A stretch of 64,000 nt of DNA, taken from positions 225,093 through 289,092 of the forward strand of contig NZ_MCGQ01000034.1 of assembly GCF_002242805.1 (NCBI RefSeq). Direction: 5' to 3'. The notes beneath the pieces were generated by a model, which did not search any database, was not told the DNA's origin, and saw nothing but the letters and a program-made list of their open reading frames with translations. How positions within the stretch are numbered: the stretch's first letter is position 1; each line of letters starts with the position of its first letter. Made by a program: the position numbers and the translations under genes. Positions 25,236 to 33,521 of the stretch are shown one piece after another. Source of the DNA: Streptomyces diastatochromogenes. GTDB lineage: Bacteria; Actinomycetota; Actinomycetes; Streptomycetales; Streptomycetaceae.

Positions 25236-26366
25236 TCACACCGCCGCTGCGGCCGCGCGCGTGGTCGACGCGATCGTGGCCGAGCCGACCACGCGCGTGT
25301 CGTCGTACAGCACGATCGCCTGGCCCGGGGCTACGCCGCGGACCGGCTCGGTGAAGCTGACGCGCAGTTCGCCGTCGACCAGTTCCGCGGTGACCTCGGT
25401 CTCGCCGCCGTGGGCGCGCAGCTGGGCGGTGTAGGTGCCGGGGCCGGACGGGGCGCTGCCGCACCAGCGGGGCCTGATCGCCGTCAGCGCGGTGACGTCC
25501 AGGGCGGCGGCCGGGCCGACCGTCACGGTGTTGGTCACCGGGGAGATGTCGAGGACGTAGCGAGGCTTGCCGTCGGCGGCCGGGGTCCCGATGCGCAGCC
25601 CCTTGCGCTGGCCGATGGTGAAGCCGTACGCGCCCTCGTGCGTGCCCACCGTGGCGCCGGACTCGTCGACGATGTCGCCCTCCGCCTTGCCCAGGCGGGA
25701 GGCCAGGAAGCCCTGCGTGTCGCCGTCGGCGATGAAGCAGATGTCGTGCGAGTCGGGCTTCTTGGCGACCGCCAGGCCCCGGCGCTCGGCCTCCGCGCGG
25801 ATCTCCTCCTTGGTGGTGACCGTGTCGCCGAGCGGGAACATCGCGTGGGCGAGCTGCTTGTCGTCCAGGACCCCGAGCACGTACGACTGGTCCTTGGCCA
25901 TGTCGGAGGCGCGGTGCAGCTCGCGGGAGCCGTCCTCTCCCACGATCACCTTCGCGTAGTGACCGGTGCAGACGGCGTCGAAGCCGAGGGCCAGCGCCTT
26001 GTCCAGCAGCGCGGCGAACTTGATCTTCTCGTTGCAGCGCAGGCAGGGGTTCGGGGTGCGGCCGGCCTCGTACTCGGCGATGAAGTCCTCGACGACGTCC
26101 TCGCGGAAGCGGTCGGCGAGGTCCCACACATAGAACGGGATGCCGATGACGTCGGCGGCGCGGCGGGCGTCGCGCGAGTCCTCGATGGTGCAACAGCCCC
26201 GCGCGCCGGTGCGGAAGGACTGGGGGTTCGCGGAGAGCGCGAGATGGACGCCGGTGACGTCATGGCCGGCTTCCGCGGCCCGCGCGGCGGCGACGGCGGA
26301 ATCGACCCCGCCGGACATGGCGGCGAGGACGCGGAGAGGGCGGGGGCGCTGCGGGGTGTCAGTCAT
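25236..26366 (-). CDS. mnmA: tRNA-specific 2-thiouridylase MnmA
   Basis: MnmA installs sulfur at C2 of the wobble uridine in tRNAs for Lys, Glu and Gln. It has 376 residues. The ATP-pyrophosphatase P-loop SGGVDSAVAA is near residue 20. The catalytic cysteines fall in NPCLRCNEKIKF and KPDSHDICFI, and CTGHYAK is also typical. ATG 26366 gives MTDTPQRPRP, and the 20-codon extension upstream is unneeded. The cysteine desulfurase that would supply persulfide lies 810 bp away beyond an amidase gene on the opposite strand. Confidence 0.96.
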   Translation of the reverse strand: MTDTPQRPRPLRVLAAMSGGVDSAVAAARAAEAGHDVTGVHLALSANPQSFRTGARGCCTIEDSRDARRAADVIGIPFYVWDLADRFREDVVEDFIAEYEAGRTPNPCLRCNEKIKFAALLDKALALGFDAVCTGHYAKVIVGEDGSRELHRASDMAKDQSYVLGVLDDKQLAHAMFPLGDTVTTKEEIRAEAERRGLAVAKKPDSHDICFIADGDTQGFLASRLGKAEGDIVDESGATVGTHEGAYGFTIGQRKGLRIGTPAADGKPRYVLDISPVTNTVTVGPAAALDVTALTAIRPRWCGSAPSGPGTYTAQLRAHGGETEVTAELVDGELRVSFTEPVRGVAPGQAIVLYDDTRVVGSATIASTTRAAAAAV

Positions 26367-26426
26367 AGCCCTTCCAGAGTACGGGGGCGCGGGAACCGGG
26401 GCCGCCGGATATCCGTTGACGATCAC

Positions 26427-27110
26427 ATGGGGGCGACGAGTGGGACGAACGGGGCGACGACCGAGGCGGCGGCGAAGGACGGGGACCGGCGGCTGGGGCG
26501 GCGGGCCCTGCTCATCGGCGGGGCCGCGGCCGCCGTGGGCACGGCCGTGCTGGCCCGCGACGAGCTGTCCCGTCTGTGGTGGCGGCTGCCCGGGGTGGAG
26601 AAGCCGCGGGTGGCCGGGGCCGTCGACTTCCGGGGCGCGCGCTGGGTGGCGGCCTCACCGGCGAACTACCGGCGGGCGGACCGGCCGGACGACTACCGGA
26701 TCGACCGGGTGGTCATCCATGTCACCCAGGGCGGGTACGCGTCGGCGGTGAAGGTCTTCCAGGACCCCGCGCACGGCGCCGCGGCGCACTACATCGTGCG
26801 CAAGGACGGCCGGATCACCCAGTTGATCCGCGAGCTGGACGTGGCCTTCCACGCGGGCAACCGGGAGTACAACGAGCGCAGCGTCGGCATCGAGCACGAG
26901 GGCTTCGTGGAGGACCCCTCCTCCTTCACGGACGCGATGTACACGGCCTCGGCGCGGCTGACGGCCGCGATATGCGGGCGCTACGGCATACCCGTCGACC
27001 GGGAGCACGTCATCGGGCACGTGGAGGTGCCGGGGACGGACCACACGGACCCCGGGCGCCACTGGGACTGGGAGCGCTATCTGGGGCTGGTGCGGCGGGC
27101 GCGGGCCTGA
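26427..27110 (+). CDS. Tat-exported N-acetylmuramoyl-L-alanine amidase
   Basis: A 227-residue peptidoglycan amidase of the Amidase_2 type (T7 lysozyme fold), predicted to cut the bond between MurNAc and L-Ala. A twin-arginine-like leader (RRLGRRALLIGGAAAAVGTAVLA) covers residues 20-45. Zinc ligands are likely the His in RVVIHVTQGG and the late HIGH-type VIGHVEVPGTDHTDPG, with NERSVGIEHEG between. ATG 26427 follows the mnmA start by 60 bp in a divergent arrangement. A function in cell-wall turnover is expected, with no link to the sulfur genes on either side. Confidence 0.9.
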   Translation: MGATSGTNGATTEAAAKDGDRRLGRRALLIGGAAAAVGTAVLARDELSRLWWRLPGVEKPRVAGAVDFRGARWVAASPANYRRADRPDDYRIDRVVIHVTQGGYASAVKVFQDPAHGAAAHYIVRKDGRITQLIRELDVAFHAGNREYNERSVGIEHEGFVEDPSSFTDAMYTASARLTAAICGRYGIPVDREHVIGHVEVPGTDHTDPGRHWDWERYLGLVRRARA

Positions 27111-27140
27111 AGCACGCCCCACCGGGCCTACGCCGGCCCG

Positions 27141-27188
27141 GCACACAGGCCTTGCGTCGGCCCCGCACACAGGCCTTACGTCAGCCCC
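27141..27188. repeat. 24-bp direct tandem repeat overlapping the cysteine desulfurase stop
   Basis: Two adjacent 24-bp units, each beginning GCACACAGGCCTT, differ at two positions (G/A twice). A degraded third unit (GGCCTACGCCGGCCCG) lies just left. The right-hand copy contains the stop codon and last codons of the cysteine desulfurase, so the array extends into the gene's 3' end. Confidence 0.75.
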
Positions 27189-28345
27189 GCCGCCCGGGCC
27201 CGCTCCACCGCCGGACCGATCGCCTTCGCGAGGGCCTCGACGTCCGCGTCCGTGGAGGTGTGGCCGAGGGAGAAGCGCAGGGTGCCGCGGGCCAGGTCCG
27301 GGTCGGTGCCGGTGGCGAGCAGGACGTGGCTGGGCTGGGCGACGCCCGCGGTGCAGGCGGAGCCGGTGGAGCACTCGATGCCCTGGGCGTCCAGCAGGAG
27401 CAGCAGGGAGTCGCCCTCGCAGCCGGGGAAGGTGAAGTGGGCGTTGGCCGGGAGCCGGCCCTCGGGTGCCGGGTCGCCGCCGAGGATGGCGTCCGGCACC
27501 GCCGTGCGGACGGCGTCGACCAGCCGGTCCCGCAGGGCGCCGATCTCGCGGCCGAACCACTCCCGCTGCTCGGCGGCCACGCGGGCGGCCACCGCGAAGG
27601 AGGCGACGGCGGGGACGTCGAGGGTGCCGGAGCGGACGTGGCGCTCCTGGCCACCGCCGTGCAGGACGGGTACGGGGGTGTACTCGCGGCCGAGGAGCAG
27701 CGCGCCGATGCCGTAGGGGCCACCGATCTTGTGGGCCGACACCGTCATCGCGGCGAGGCCGGAGGTGCCGAAGTCGACCGGGAGCTGACCGAAGGCCTGG
27801 ACCGCGTCGGCGTGCAGGGGGACGCCGAACTCGCCCGCGACGTCGGCGAGTTCGCGGACCGGCATGACAGTGCCGATCTCGTTGTTGGCCCACATCACGG
27901 TGGCCAGGGCGACGTCGTCGGGGTTGCGGGCGATGGCCTCGCGCAGCGCCTCGGGGTGGACCCGGCCGTGGGAGTCGACGGGGAGGTATTCGACGGTGGC
28001 GCCCTCGTGTTCACCGAGCCAGTGCACCGCGTCGAGTACGGCGTGGTGCTCGACGGGGCTGGCCAGGACGCGGGTGCGGGCCGGGTCGGCGTCGCGGCGG
28101 GACCAGTACAGGCCCTTCACCGCGAGGTTGTCGGCCTCGGTGCCGCCCGAGGTGAGGACGACCTCGCTGGGGCGGGCGCCCAGTGCCTCGGCAAGGGTTT
28201 CGCGGGACTCCTCGACCGTGCGGCGGGCCCGGCGGCCGGAGGCGTGCAGGGAGGACGCGTTGCCGGTGATGCTCAGCTCGGCGGTCAGGGCCTCTGCCGC
28301 CTCGGGGAGCATCGGGGTCGTGGCGGCGTGGTCGAGGTAAGCCAT
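27176..28345 (-). CDS. Cysteine desulfurase (NifS/IscS-like)
   Basis: PLP enzyme of 389 residues that removes sulfur from cysteine and holds it as a persulfide. It opens MAYLDHAATTPMLPEA, with the PLP Lys in SAHKIGGPYGIGAL. The persulfide Cys is in the flexible loop ECSTGSACTAGVAQPSHVL. The sequence SSACTAG/GSACTAG type marks group I NifS/IscS enzymes. With MnmA close by it probably feeds tRNA thiolation as well as Fe-S assembly. Its 3' end lies in a tandem repeat. Confidence 0.95.
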   Translation of the reverse strand: MAYLDHAATTPMLPEAAEALTAELSITGNASSLHASGRRARRTVEESRETLAEALGARPSEVVLTSGGTEADNLAVKGLYWSRRDADPARTRVLASPVEHHAVLDAVHWLGEHEGATVEYLPVDSHGRVHPEALREAIARNPDDVALATVMWANNEIGTVMPVRELADVAGEFGVPLHADAVQAFGQLPVDFGTSGLAAMTVSAHKIGGPYGIGALLLGREYTPVPVLHGGGQERHVRSGTLDVPAVASFAVAARVAAEQREWFGREIGALRDRLVDAVRTAVPDAILGGDPAPEGRLPANAHFTFPGCEGDSLLLLLDAQGIECSTGSACTAGVAQPSHVLLATGTDPDLARGTLRFSLGHTSTDADVEALAKAIGPAVERARAAGLT

Positions 28346-28503
28346 GGTGAGCCGATTCTACGGCGCCCTGTTCATCGACCTTGCTGCGAGGTTGGGTACG
28401 GTCGTGCGCCTCGCCTGTGCCGCGGCTGGGGCTGGTGGCGGCGCGCCCGGCGGTGGCGGCAGTACAGCCGTGCCCCGTCGTCCTCGGGGCTCTCGGCTGT
28501 TGG

Positions 28504-28782
28504 TCACAGGCTCCACGAAACCGTGTGGGACATCTCCATCGCGATCGCCAGGACCGCCAGGTCCGCCACGCCCAGGGTCAGGCCGAGGTAGGCGCGACCG
28601 CGCCGGGACGTGCCGCGCCAGAGGGCCACGGCGGCCAGGGCGATGGCGATCGGGCCGAGGAAGATGTTGAGGACGAGCAGGCCGAGCAGGCCGAGGATGA
28701 AGGACGCCACGGCCATTCCGTCGGCGTCCCGCGCCTGCGAGCGGGTGTCGGTGCGGCCGGTGGCCGGTGCGGTGAGTTGCAT
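28504..28782 (-). CDS. DUF4190-type small membrane protein
   Basis: A 92-residue protein with a polar N terminus and two membrane segments flanking a short basic loop, in the arrangement of DUF4190 (GMAVASFILGLLGLLVLNIF, then ALWRGTSRRGRAYLGLTLGV). Function unknown; such proteins are abundant in actinobacteria. It is 32 bp downstream of the 55-residue membrane protein on the same strand, so the two may be one transcript under the divergent FabR-like regulator. Confidence 0.8.
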   Translation of the reverse strand: MQLTAPATGRTDTRSQARDADGMAVASFILGLLGLLVLNIFLGPIAIALAAVALWRGTSRRGRAYLGLTLGVADLAVLAIAMEMSHTVSWSL

Positions 28783-28814
28783 GGTGCTCAGCTCCTGGAA
28801 GTCGTTCCGGAAGG

Positions 28815-28982
28815 TCAGTTGGCCGAGGCGCCGCTACGGCGGCCGTGGCGCTCGCGGATCGCGAAGACGGCGAGCCAGGCGGCGATGACAGCGGCACCGG
28901 CGACGGTGACGGTCAGCGGTACGTGAGCGACGGTGCCCAGCACGACGCCGAACAGCATGAGTGCGACAACGAGGAACAGCAT
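28815..28982 (-). CDS. 55-residue membrane protein
   Basis: Two hydrophobic segments (MLFLVVALMLFGVVLGTVA and LTVTVAGAAVIAAWLAVFAI) are followed by a basic tail (RERHGRRSG). ATG 28982 is chosen because the 27 upstream codons run through the operator region and are polar. It is divergent from the FabR-like TetR gene, and the gap contains three matching boxes. Too short for confident family assignment. Confidence 0.65.
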   Translation of the reverse strand: MLFLVVALMLFGVVLGTVAHVPLTVTVAGAAVIAAWLAVFAIRERHGRRSGASAN

Positions 28983-29034
28983 GGGATCAGATCCCCCCTC
29001 CGAGATGCCTTGGGTTTGACCCCTGTGAAGTTTC

Positions 29035-29064
29035 GGTGAACAGTTGTAGTAACACTTGTTCACT
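29035..29064. promoter_or_regulatory. Paired FabR/DesT-like operator boxes
   Basis: Two overlapping 18-bp boxes, 29035-29052 (GGTGAACAGTTGTAGTAA) and 29047-29064 (TAGTAACACTTGTTCACT), sit 12 bp apart. Both fit the palindromic pattern AGTGAAC-N4-GTTCACT that I recall for FabR/DesT regulators. Together they also form a longer GTGAACA...TGTTCAC inverted repeat. They lie between the 55-aa gene and the TetR gene. Confidence 0.6.
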
Positions 29065-29102
29065 GACTTCGAGTCTAGCGCGTCCCGCGGCTTTCCAATT
29101 CC

Positions 29103-29120
29103 AGAGAACAGTTGTTAACT
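29103..29120. promoter_or_regulatory. Third FabR/DesT-like box, just before the TetR start
   Basis: AGAGAACAGTTGTTAACT, ending 7 bp before ATG 29128. It shares the AACA-N2-TGTT core with the pair at 29035-29064, 56 bp away centre to centre from the second box. Its position suggests autoregulation. Confidence 0.6.
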
Positions 29121-29127
29121 GGATGAC

Positions 29128-29754
29128 ATGAGTCACACCCTCGGCATCCGGCAGGCCCAGAAGCAGAAGACCCGGCAGGCTTTCCTGGACGCGGCGCTCG
29201 CGCTGCTGGAGGAGCAGAGCCTGAGCAGCCTCGGTCTGCGCGAGGTCACCCGCGCCGTCGGTGTCGCCCCGACCGCCTTCTACCGGCACTTCCGCTCCAC
29301 CGCCGACCTCGGTGTCGCCCTGGTCGACGAGGCTCTCGGCAGCCTGCACCCGATGGTGCGGACGACGGTGTCCACGGCGGGCGACAGCGAGGAGCGCATC
29401 ACGCGCGCGATCGAGTTGATCGCGCACCACGTGGACAGCCATCCCGCCCACGTCCGTTTCATCGCCCGCGAGCGGCACGGCGGGGTCCAGCCCGTGCGCG
29501 AGGCCATCCAGTCCCAACTGGCCCGGTTCGCCGAGGAGGTGAAGGCCGAGCTGGCCAAGGACCCGCAGGCCGAGGGCTGGAGCGACGACGACCTGCTGAT
29601 GCTCGCGCACCTCTACGTCGACCAGATGCTCATCACCGCCTCGCTCTTCCTGGAGACGCTGGAGGGATCCGAGGACGAGCGGGAGCGCGTCTCCCAGATC
29701 GCCACCCGGCAGATGCGGCTCATCAGCATCGGCCGCCGGCACTGGCTGGACTGA
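29128..29754 (+). CDS. TetR-family regulator resembling FabR/DesT
   Basis: A 208-residue regulator. The N terminus (QKQKTRQAFLDAALALLEEQ, then LGLREVTRAVGVAPTAFYRH) and the following STADLGVALVDEALGSL closely follow E. coli FabR, as recalled. The shared RFIARERHG segment and the C-terminal RQMRLISIGRRHW support the comparison. FabR and DesT control unsaturated fatty-acid synthesis by sensing acyl-CoA or acyl-ACP. Three matching boxes in the divergent gap support autoregulation and control of two small membrane proteins. No desaturase or Fab gene is adjacent, so its regulon lies elsewhere or differs. Confidence 0.88.
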   Translation: MSHTLGIRQAQKQKTRQAFLDAALALLEEQSLSSLGLREVTRAVGVAPTAFYRHFRSTADLGVALVDEALGSLHPMVRTTVSTAGDSEERITRAIELIAHHVDSHPAHVRFIARERHGGVQPVREAIQSQLARFAEEVKAELAKDPQAEGWSDDDLLMLAHLYVDQMLITASLFLETLEGSEDERERVSQIATRQMRLISIGRRHWLD

Positions 29755-29832
29755 CCGGCCGCGGCACACGCGCAGGGGCGGCACGCCCGTCCCACCGAGC
29801 GCACCACCCCTGCCGTCGTACGGCCGTACAGA

Positions 29833-30213
29833 TCAGCCCTGCTGGGCCTGTCCCCCGGCCTGCCCACCGGACTGCCCACCGCCCGGACCACCGCAGCCAC
29901 CACCCTGCCCACCACCGGGACCGCCCTGCCCGCCGCCGGGCGCGCCGCTCGGCATGCCCGAGGGCGCACCGCTCGGCCGGGCCGACGGCGACCCGGTCGG
30001 CTTGACGGTGGAGGCGCCCGAAGGCACGCCGGACGGTGCCCCGCTGGGCCGGCGGCCCGTGCCGCCGGTCGGCATGCCGGACGGCGCCTGGCAGGCCTGC
30101 TGGCCGGAGGTGCCGCTGGTCGAGGAGGACGAGTCGCCCGAACCGCACGCGGTGAGCAGCAGCGGGGACAGCGCCAGGAGGGCGACGGCGGGGACGAGGC
30201 GTGCACGCTTCAT
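29833..30213 (-). CDS. Low-complexity lipoprotein
   Basis: A 126-residue exported lipoprotein: MKRARLVPAVALLALSPLLL then the lipobox LTAC with Cys at about residue 23. The mature part is almost entirely simple sequence, first Ser/Thr, then Pro-Ser-Gly triplets (PSGAPSGMPSGAP) and finally Gly-Gly-Gln runs. Two isolated Cys residues could pair. There is no folded domain. ATG 30213 begins the signal peptide exactly, and the long upstream frame is not real. Possibly a surface spacer; no function can be assigned. Confidence 0.75.
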   Translation of the reverse strand: MKRARLVPAVALLALSPLLLTACGSGDSSSSTSGTSGQQACQAPSGMPTGGTGRRPSGAPSGVPSGASTVKPTGSPSARPSGAPSGMPSGAPGGGQGGPGGGQGGGCGGPGGGQSGGQAGGQAQQG

Positions 30214-30353
30214 GGGAGTCAGCTCCGCGGAAGATGAGGGAATCCTGAGGCGGGCACTCAACCAACGGCGGTTAGGGCGTTCTTGGGCACGCCCTGTGCC
30301 TCGCCTGTCGATCGGGTAAAGCGCACCCCAAGTACCGCCGCTCACCTGGACTT

Positions 30354-31334
30354 TCACCCGCCGCTCGGGGCGTCCCCCTGGTACAAGGCCGTGACAGAAC
30401 CGACCGCCCGCAGCAGCTCCGCGCGCGCCTCGGGCGGGTCGAGTATCTGCACCTGGTCGGAGAACGCGAGCAGTTGGCGCACGGCGCGCAGCACCGGGTA
30501 CGACAGCCGGGCGGTGACCCACTCGCTCTCGCCGTCGTCGTCGGGGAGTTCGGTCAGCTGCGCGGCGGCCATGCGCTGGAACATGTCGAGACGCTCGCGC
30601 CGGATCCGTACCGTGACGTCGATCCCGTCCTCCGGCCGCTCCTCCACCTGGCGGCGCAACACCTCCCAGACGTCGGCGAGTTCGACACCGGCCCGGCGCC
30701 GCACCGGATCGTCCAGCAGGCGTGCCGAGCGCACCCGGTCGGCGCGGAACAGCCGGGGCGCGCCGCGCCGGTCGGCGACCAGGTACCAGACCCCGGCCTT
30801 GGCGACCAGGCCGTAGGGGTCCACGGTGTACGTCCGCGGCTCGCGCTCCCCGCTGTGCCGGTAGCGCAGCCTCAGCCGCCGGTCGAGGAAGACCGCGTCC
30901 TGGAGCACCTCCAGGTCGACGGCCTGTTGCGGGCCGGTGCGCCAGCGGGTGGCGTCGACCAGGATGCGGCGGCTGGTGACCTCGGCGGCGGGCCGGTGCG
31001 GTGCCGGCAGGGCCGCCATCACCTTGCGCAGGGCCGAGCCGAGCGCCGCGTCCAGGCCGAGTGCGGCGTGGGCGCCCTGGGCGGCCAGGATGAACAGGGC
31101 GCGGGACTCGTCGGCGGTGAGGCCGGTGACGTCCGTGCGGAATCCGGCGAGGAGTTCGATGCCGCCGTGCCGGCCGCGCTCGGCGTACACGGGGACGCCG
31201 GACGCCGACAGCGCCTCGATGTCCCGGTAGATGGTGCGGACCGACACCTCCAGCCGGTCGGCGAGTTCGTGTGCGGGGACACGGCCCCGGGTCTGCAGGA
31301 GCAGCAGGATCGACAGCAGCCGGTCGGACTTCAC
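30354..31334 (-). CDS. HTH + WYL domain transcriptional regulator
   Basis: A 326-residue DeoR-like regulator: N-terminal winged helix (VKSDRLLSILLLLQTRGRVP then LADRLEVSVRTIYRDIEAL), then a WYL ligand-sensing domain carrying GVWYLVADRRG, and a C-terminal WCX-like region. WYL domains sense nucleic acids or small effectors. The GTG at 31334 gives the standard MKSDRL opening. It is divergent from the decayed TIGR03086-like gene and its intact copy, which may be its targets. Confidence 0.9.
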   Translation of the reverse strand: MKSDRLLSILLLLQTRGRVPAHELADRLEVSVRTIYRDIEALSASGVPVYAERGRHGGIELLAGFRTDVTGLTADESRALFILAAQGAHAALGLDAALGSALRKVMAALPAPHRPAAEVTSRRILVDATRWRTGPQQAVDLEVLQDAVFLDRRLRLRYRHSGEREPRTYTVDPYGLVAKAGVWYLVADRRGAPRLFRADRVRSARLLDDPVRRRAGVELADVWEVLRRQVEERPEDGIDVTVRIRRERLDMFQRMAAAQLTELPDDDGESEWVTARLSYPVLRAVRQLLAFSDQVQILDPPEARAELLRAVGSVTALYQGDAPSGG

Positions 31335-31465
31335 GCCGACAGGATCCCGCCGAGCGGGTGGCCGGAGCAATCGACGACGACGGCGACGGGTCGTCCGGGG
31401 AAACCTCACCCCGACACCGACCCGGACCGACCCCCACCGCCCCGCCCCGCCCCGAAGAGAGGCCA

Positions 31466-31871
31466 CCATGACCCCCGATCCCCGCCCCCTGTACACCCGG
31501 GCCACCGCACAGGCGGCCGCGCTCATCCGGACCGTACGGCCCGAGCAGCTGACCGGTCCCACGCCCTGCACCGAGTTCGACGTGCGCACCCTGCTGAGCC
31601 ACATCGCTGATGGCCTGGGAGAGCGACGACCGGATGACGTCACCGGTGCGCGTGCCGTGGCGCGAGATTCCGGGGCGGGCCGCCCTGTAGGCCACCGCTC
31701 CCACTCGACCCGGAGCTGGCCGAGTTCTCCCTCGCCGCCGCGCACGAGGCGCTGCCCGAGGGACCGCGCGACGGACGCCCCTTCGAACCGGAGCTGCCGG
31801 CAGCCGAAGGTGCCGACAGCTACGAGCGACTGGCCGCCTGGCTCGGCCGCAGGCCGCTCGGCCGAGCCTGA
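31466..31871 (+). pseudogene. Decayed TIGR03086-like gene (paralogue of the gene at 31964)
   Basis: The first 46 codons (ATG 31466, TPDPRPLYTRATAQAAALIR onward to LLSHI) match the intact neighbour almost residue for residue. Then a deletion removes about 35 codons. In a shifted frame AWESDDRMTSPVRVPWREIP follows and ends in TAG after GRAAL. A further segment, DPELAEFSLAAAHEALPEGP to LAAWLGRRPLGRA, returns after another gap of about 25 codons. The gene thus has at least two internal deletions, a frameshift and a stop. Confidence 0.88.
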
Positions 31872-31963
31872 CCCGAGCAGGTGGAACACCGAGCCGAAAT
31901 CCTGACGGAAACTGTCAGGTTATCGAGGGAGCCTCACTGCACCGACCCACAGAGAGGCACCCC

Positions 31964-32554
31964 ATGAACACCATCGACCCGCGTCCCGTCTACACCCGCG
32001 CCACCGAGCAGGCGGCCGCGCTCATCAAGACGGTGCGCCCGGAACAGCTCGACGGCCCCACGCCCTGTACCGAGTTCGACGTACGGGCCCTGCTGAGCCA
32101 CATCGTCGGCGGCACCCGGCGGATCGCCGTGGTCGGCGAGGGCGGTGACGGACTCGCGATCCACCCCTCCGCCGAGGGCGTCGCGGACGACGGCTGGGCG
32201 GCCGCCTACGACGAGGTGCGCGTCCGCGTCCTGAAGGCCTGGGGGGCCGACGAGCGGATGGCGAGCCCGGTGCGCGTGCCCTGGGGCGAGGTCCCCGGCC
32301 ACGCGGCACTCTCCGGCTACGTCATGGAGATCGTCACCCACACCTGGGACCTCGCCGAGGCTCTCGGCCACCGCGAGGAACTCGACCCGGAACTGGCCGA
32401 GTTCGCCCTCAGCACCGCCCGCCAGGTACTGCCCGACTCCCGCCCCCGCGACGAGAACACACCCTTCGACACCCGCCACCAGGCACCCGAAGGAGCGGGC
32501 GTCTACGAGCAGCTGGCGGCCTGGATGGGCCGCCGCCCCCTCGACCGGGGCTGA
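31964..32554 (+). CDS. TIGR03086-family (DinB-like/mycothiol-dependent fold) metal-binding protein
   Basis: A 196-residue protein of the TIGR03086 family, a four-helix-bundle relative of DinB and maleylpyruvate isomerase. It opens IDPRPVYTRATEQAAALIKT, continues LDGPTPCTEFDVRALLSHIV with a His metal ligand, and has further candidate ligands in YVMEIVTHTWDLAEALGH. Family members are suspected thiol-dependent transferases in actinobacteria. It starts at ATG 31964 and lies 92 bp downstream of its decayed paralogue. The reaction is unknown. Confidence 0.85.
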   Translation: MNTIDPRPVYTRATEQAAALIKTVRPEQLDGPTPCTEFDVRALLSHIVGGTRRIAVVGEGGDGLAIHPSAEGVADDGWAAAYDEVRVRVLKAWGADERMASPVRVPWGEVPGHAALSGYVMEIVTHTWDLAEALGHREELDPELAEFALSTARQVLPDSRPRDENTPFDTRHQAPEGAGVYEQLAAWMGRRPLDRG

Positions 32555-32568
32555 CGGGCGCGCTCCGG

Positions 32569-33432
32569 TCAGGCGAGCCGGGCTCGGGCGAGCTGGCGGG
32601 ACTGGGCGACCAGACGGTCCTCGCTGTCCCAGACCTCCGCGTCCTCCTCCAGGAAGCCGCCGGCCAGGTTGCGCGTGGTGATCGACACGCGCAGCGGGCC
32701 GGGGGCCGGGCGGTGGCGGACGTGGACGGTGAGTTCGACCGTGGGCACCCAGCCCTTGAGGCCGATCTCGAAGGCGGTGGGCGGAAGGGCGTCCACCGCG
32801 AGGAGGAGGGAGAGCGGGTCGGCGTCGCGGCCGTCGGCGAGGCCGAACCAGGCCCGCATCTCCCCCTTGCCGGAGGGTGCGCCGAGCGCCCAGCCGAGGG
32901 TGGCGGGGTCCAGCTTGAGCATCAGCCGGTCGGTGATGGCCGAGCTGCCCGGGATCGGGGCGGGCGAGTCGTCCGGGCCGAAGCACTGCTCCAGCGGGGG
33001 GATCGGGGGCGGGGTCGCCGTCGTACGGACGTCGTCGGGGAGGGTGGTGAGGTCGCCGTAGGAGGCGAGGACGCGGATGCGTTCGACCTCGTTGCCCTCG
33101 TCGTCGTACTGGAAGAGCGAGGCCTGGCCGGTGGAGAGGGTGCGGCCGGTGCGGACCGGCTCGGTGCGGACGACCGCCGGGCCCGGCTGGGACGCGGTCA
33201 GGTAGTGCGCGGAGATGGTGAACGGGTCCGGGTGCGGCAGGGTGTCCGCGAGGGCCCGGCCGAGCACGGCCAGCAGATAGCCGCCGTTGACGGCGTTGAT
33301 GATGGTCCAGCCGGCGGAGAGGTCGATGTCGTAGACCCCGGGCTCGCGCCGGGTGACCGCCGTGTCGCGGTCGAACTCGCTGTCGCCGATCACGGCCCGC
33401 GACGGGGAGGGTGCGGAAGCTGCTTCTGGCAT
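32569..33432 (-). CDS. Acyl-CoA thioesterase-like (double hotdog) protein
   Basis: A 287-residue protein of the TesB/thioesterase-like family, with two hotdog folds in tandem. The first has LSAGWTIINAVNGGYLLAVL and an ISAHYLTASQPGPA strand. The second includes AWFGLADGRDADPLSLLLAV and LTVHVRHRPAPGPLRV. These enzymes hydrolyse acyl-CoA. ATG 33432 (MPEAASAPSPSR) is used because the 48-codon extension runs into the intergenic repeats. It is convergent with the TIGR03086-like gene, with 14 bp between them. Confidence 0.85.
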   Translation of the reverse strand: MPEAASAPSPSRAVIGDSEFDRDTAVTRREPGVYDIDLSAGWTIINAVNGGYLLAVLGRALADTLPHPDPFTISAHYLTASQPGPAVVRTEPVRTGRTLSTGQASLFQYDDEGNEVERIRVLASYGDLTTLPDDVRTTATPPPIPPLEQCFGPDDSPAPIPGSSAITDRLMLKLDPATLGWALGAPSGKGEMRAWFGLADGRDADPLSLLLAVDALPPTAFEIGLKGWVPTVELTVHVRHRPAPGPLRVSITTRNLAGGFLEEDAEVWDSEDRLVAQSRQLARARLA

Positions 33433-33521
33433 GCCTGAACGGTACAACAGGAAATTACTAAGCGGTAGCTTTGGATGTTGCGGGCAGATGACATGATCCC
33501 GCCGGGCGGATGACAGGATGG

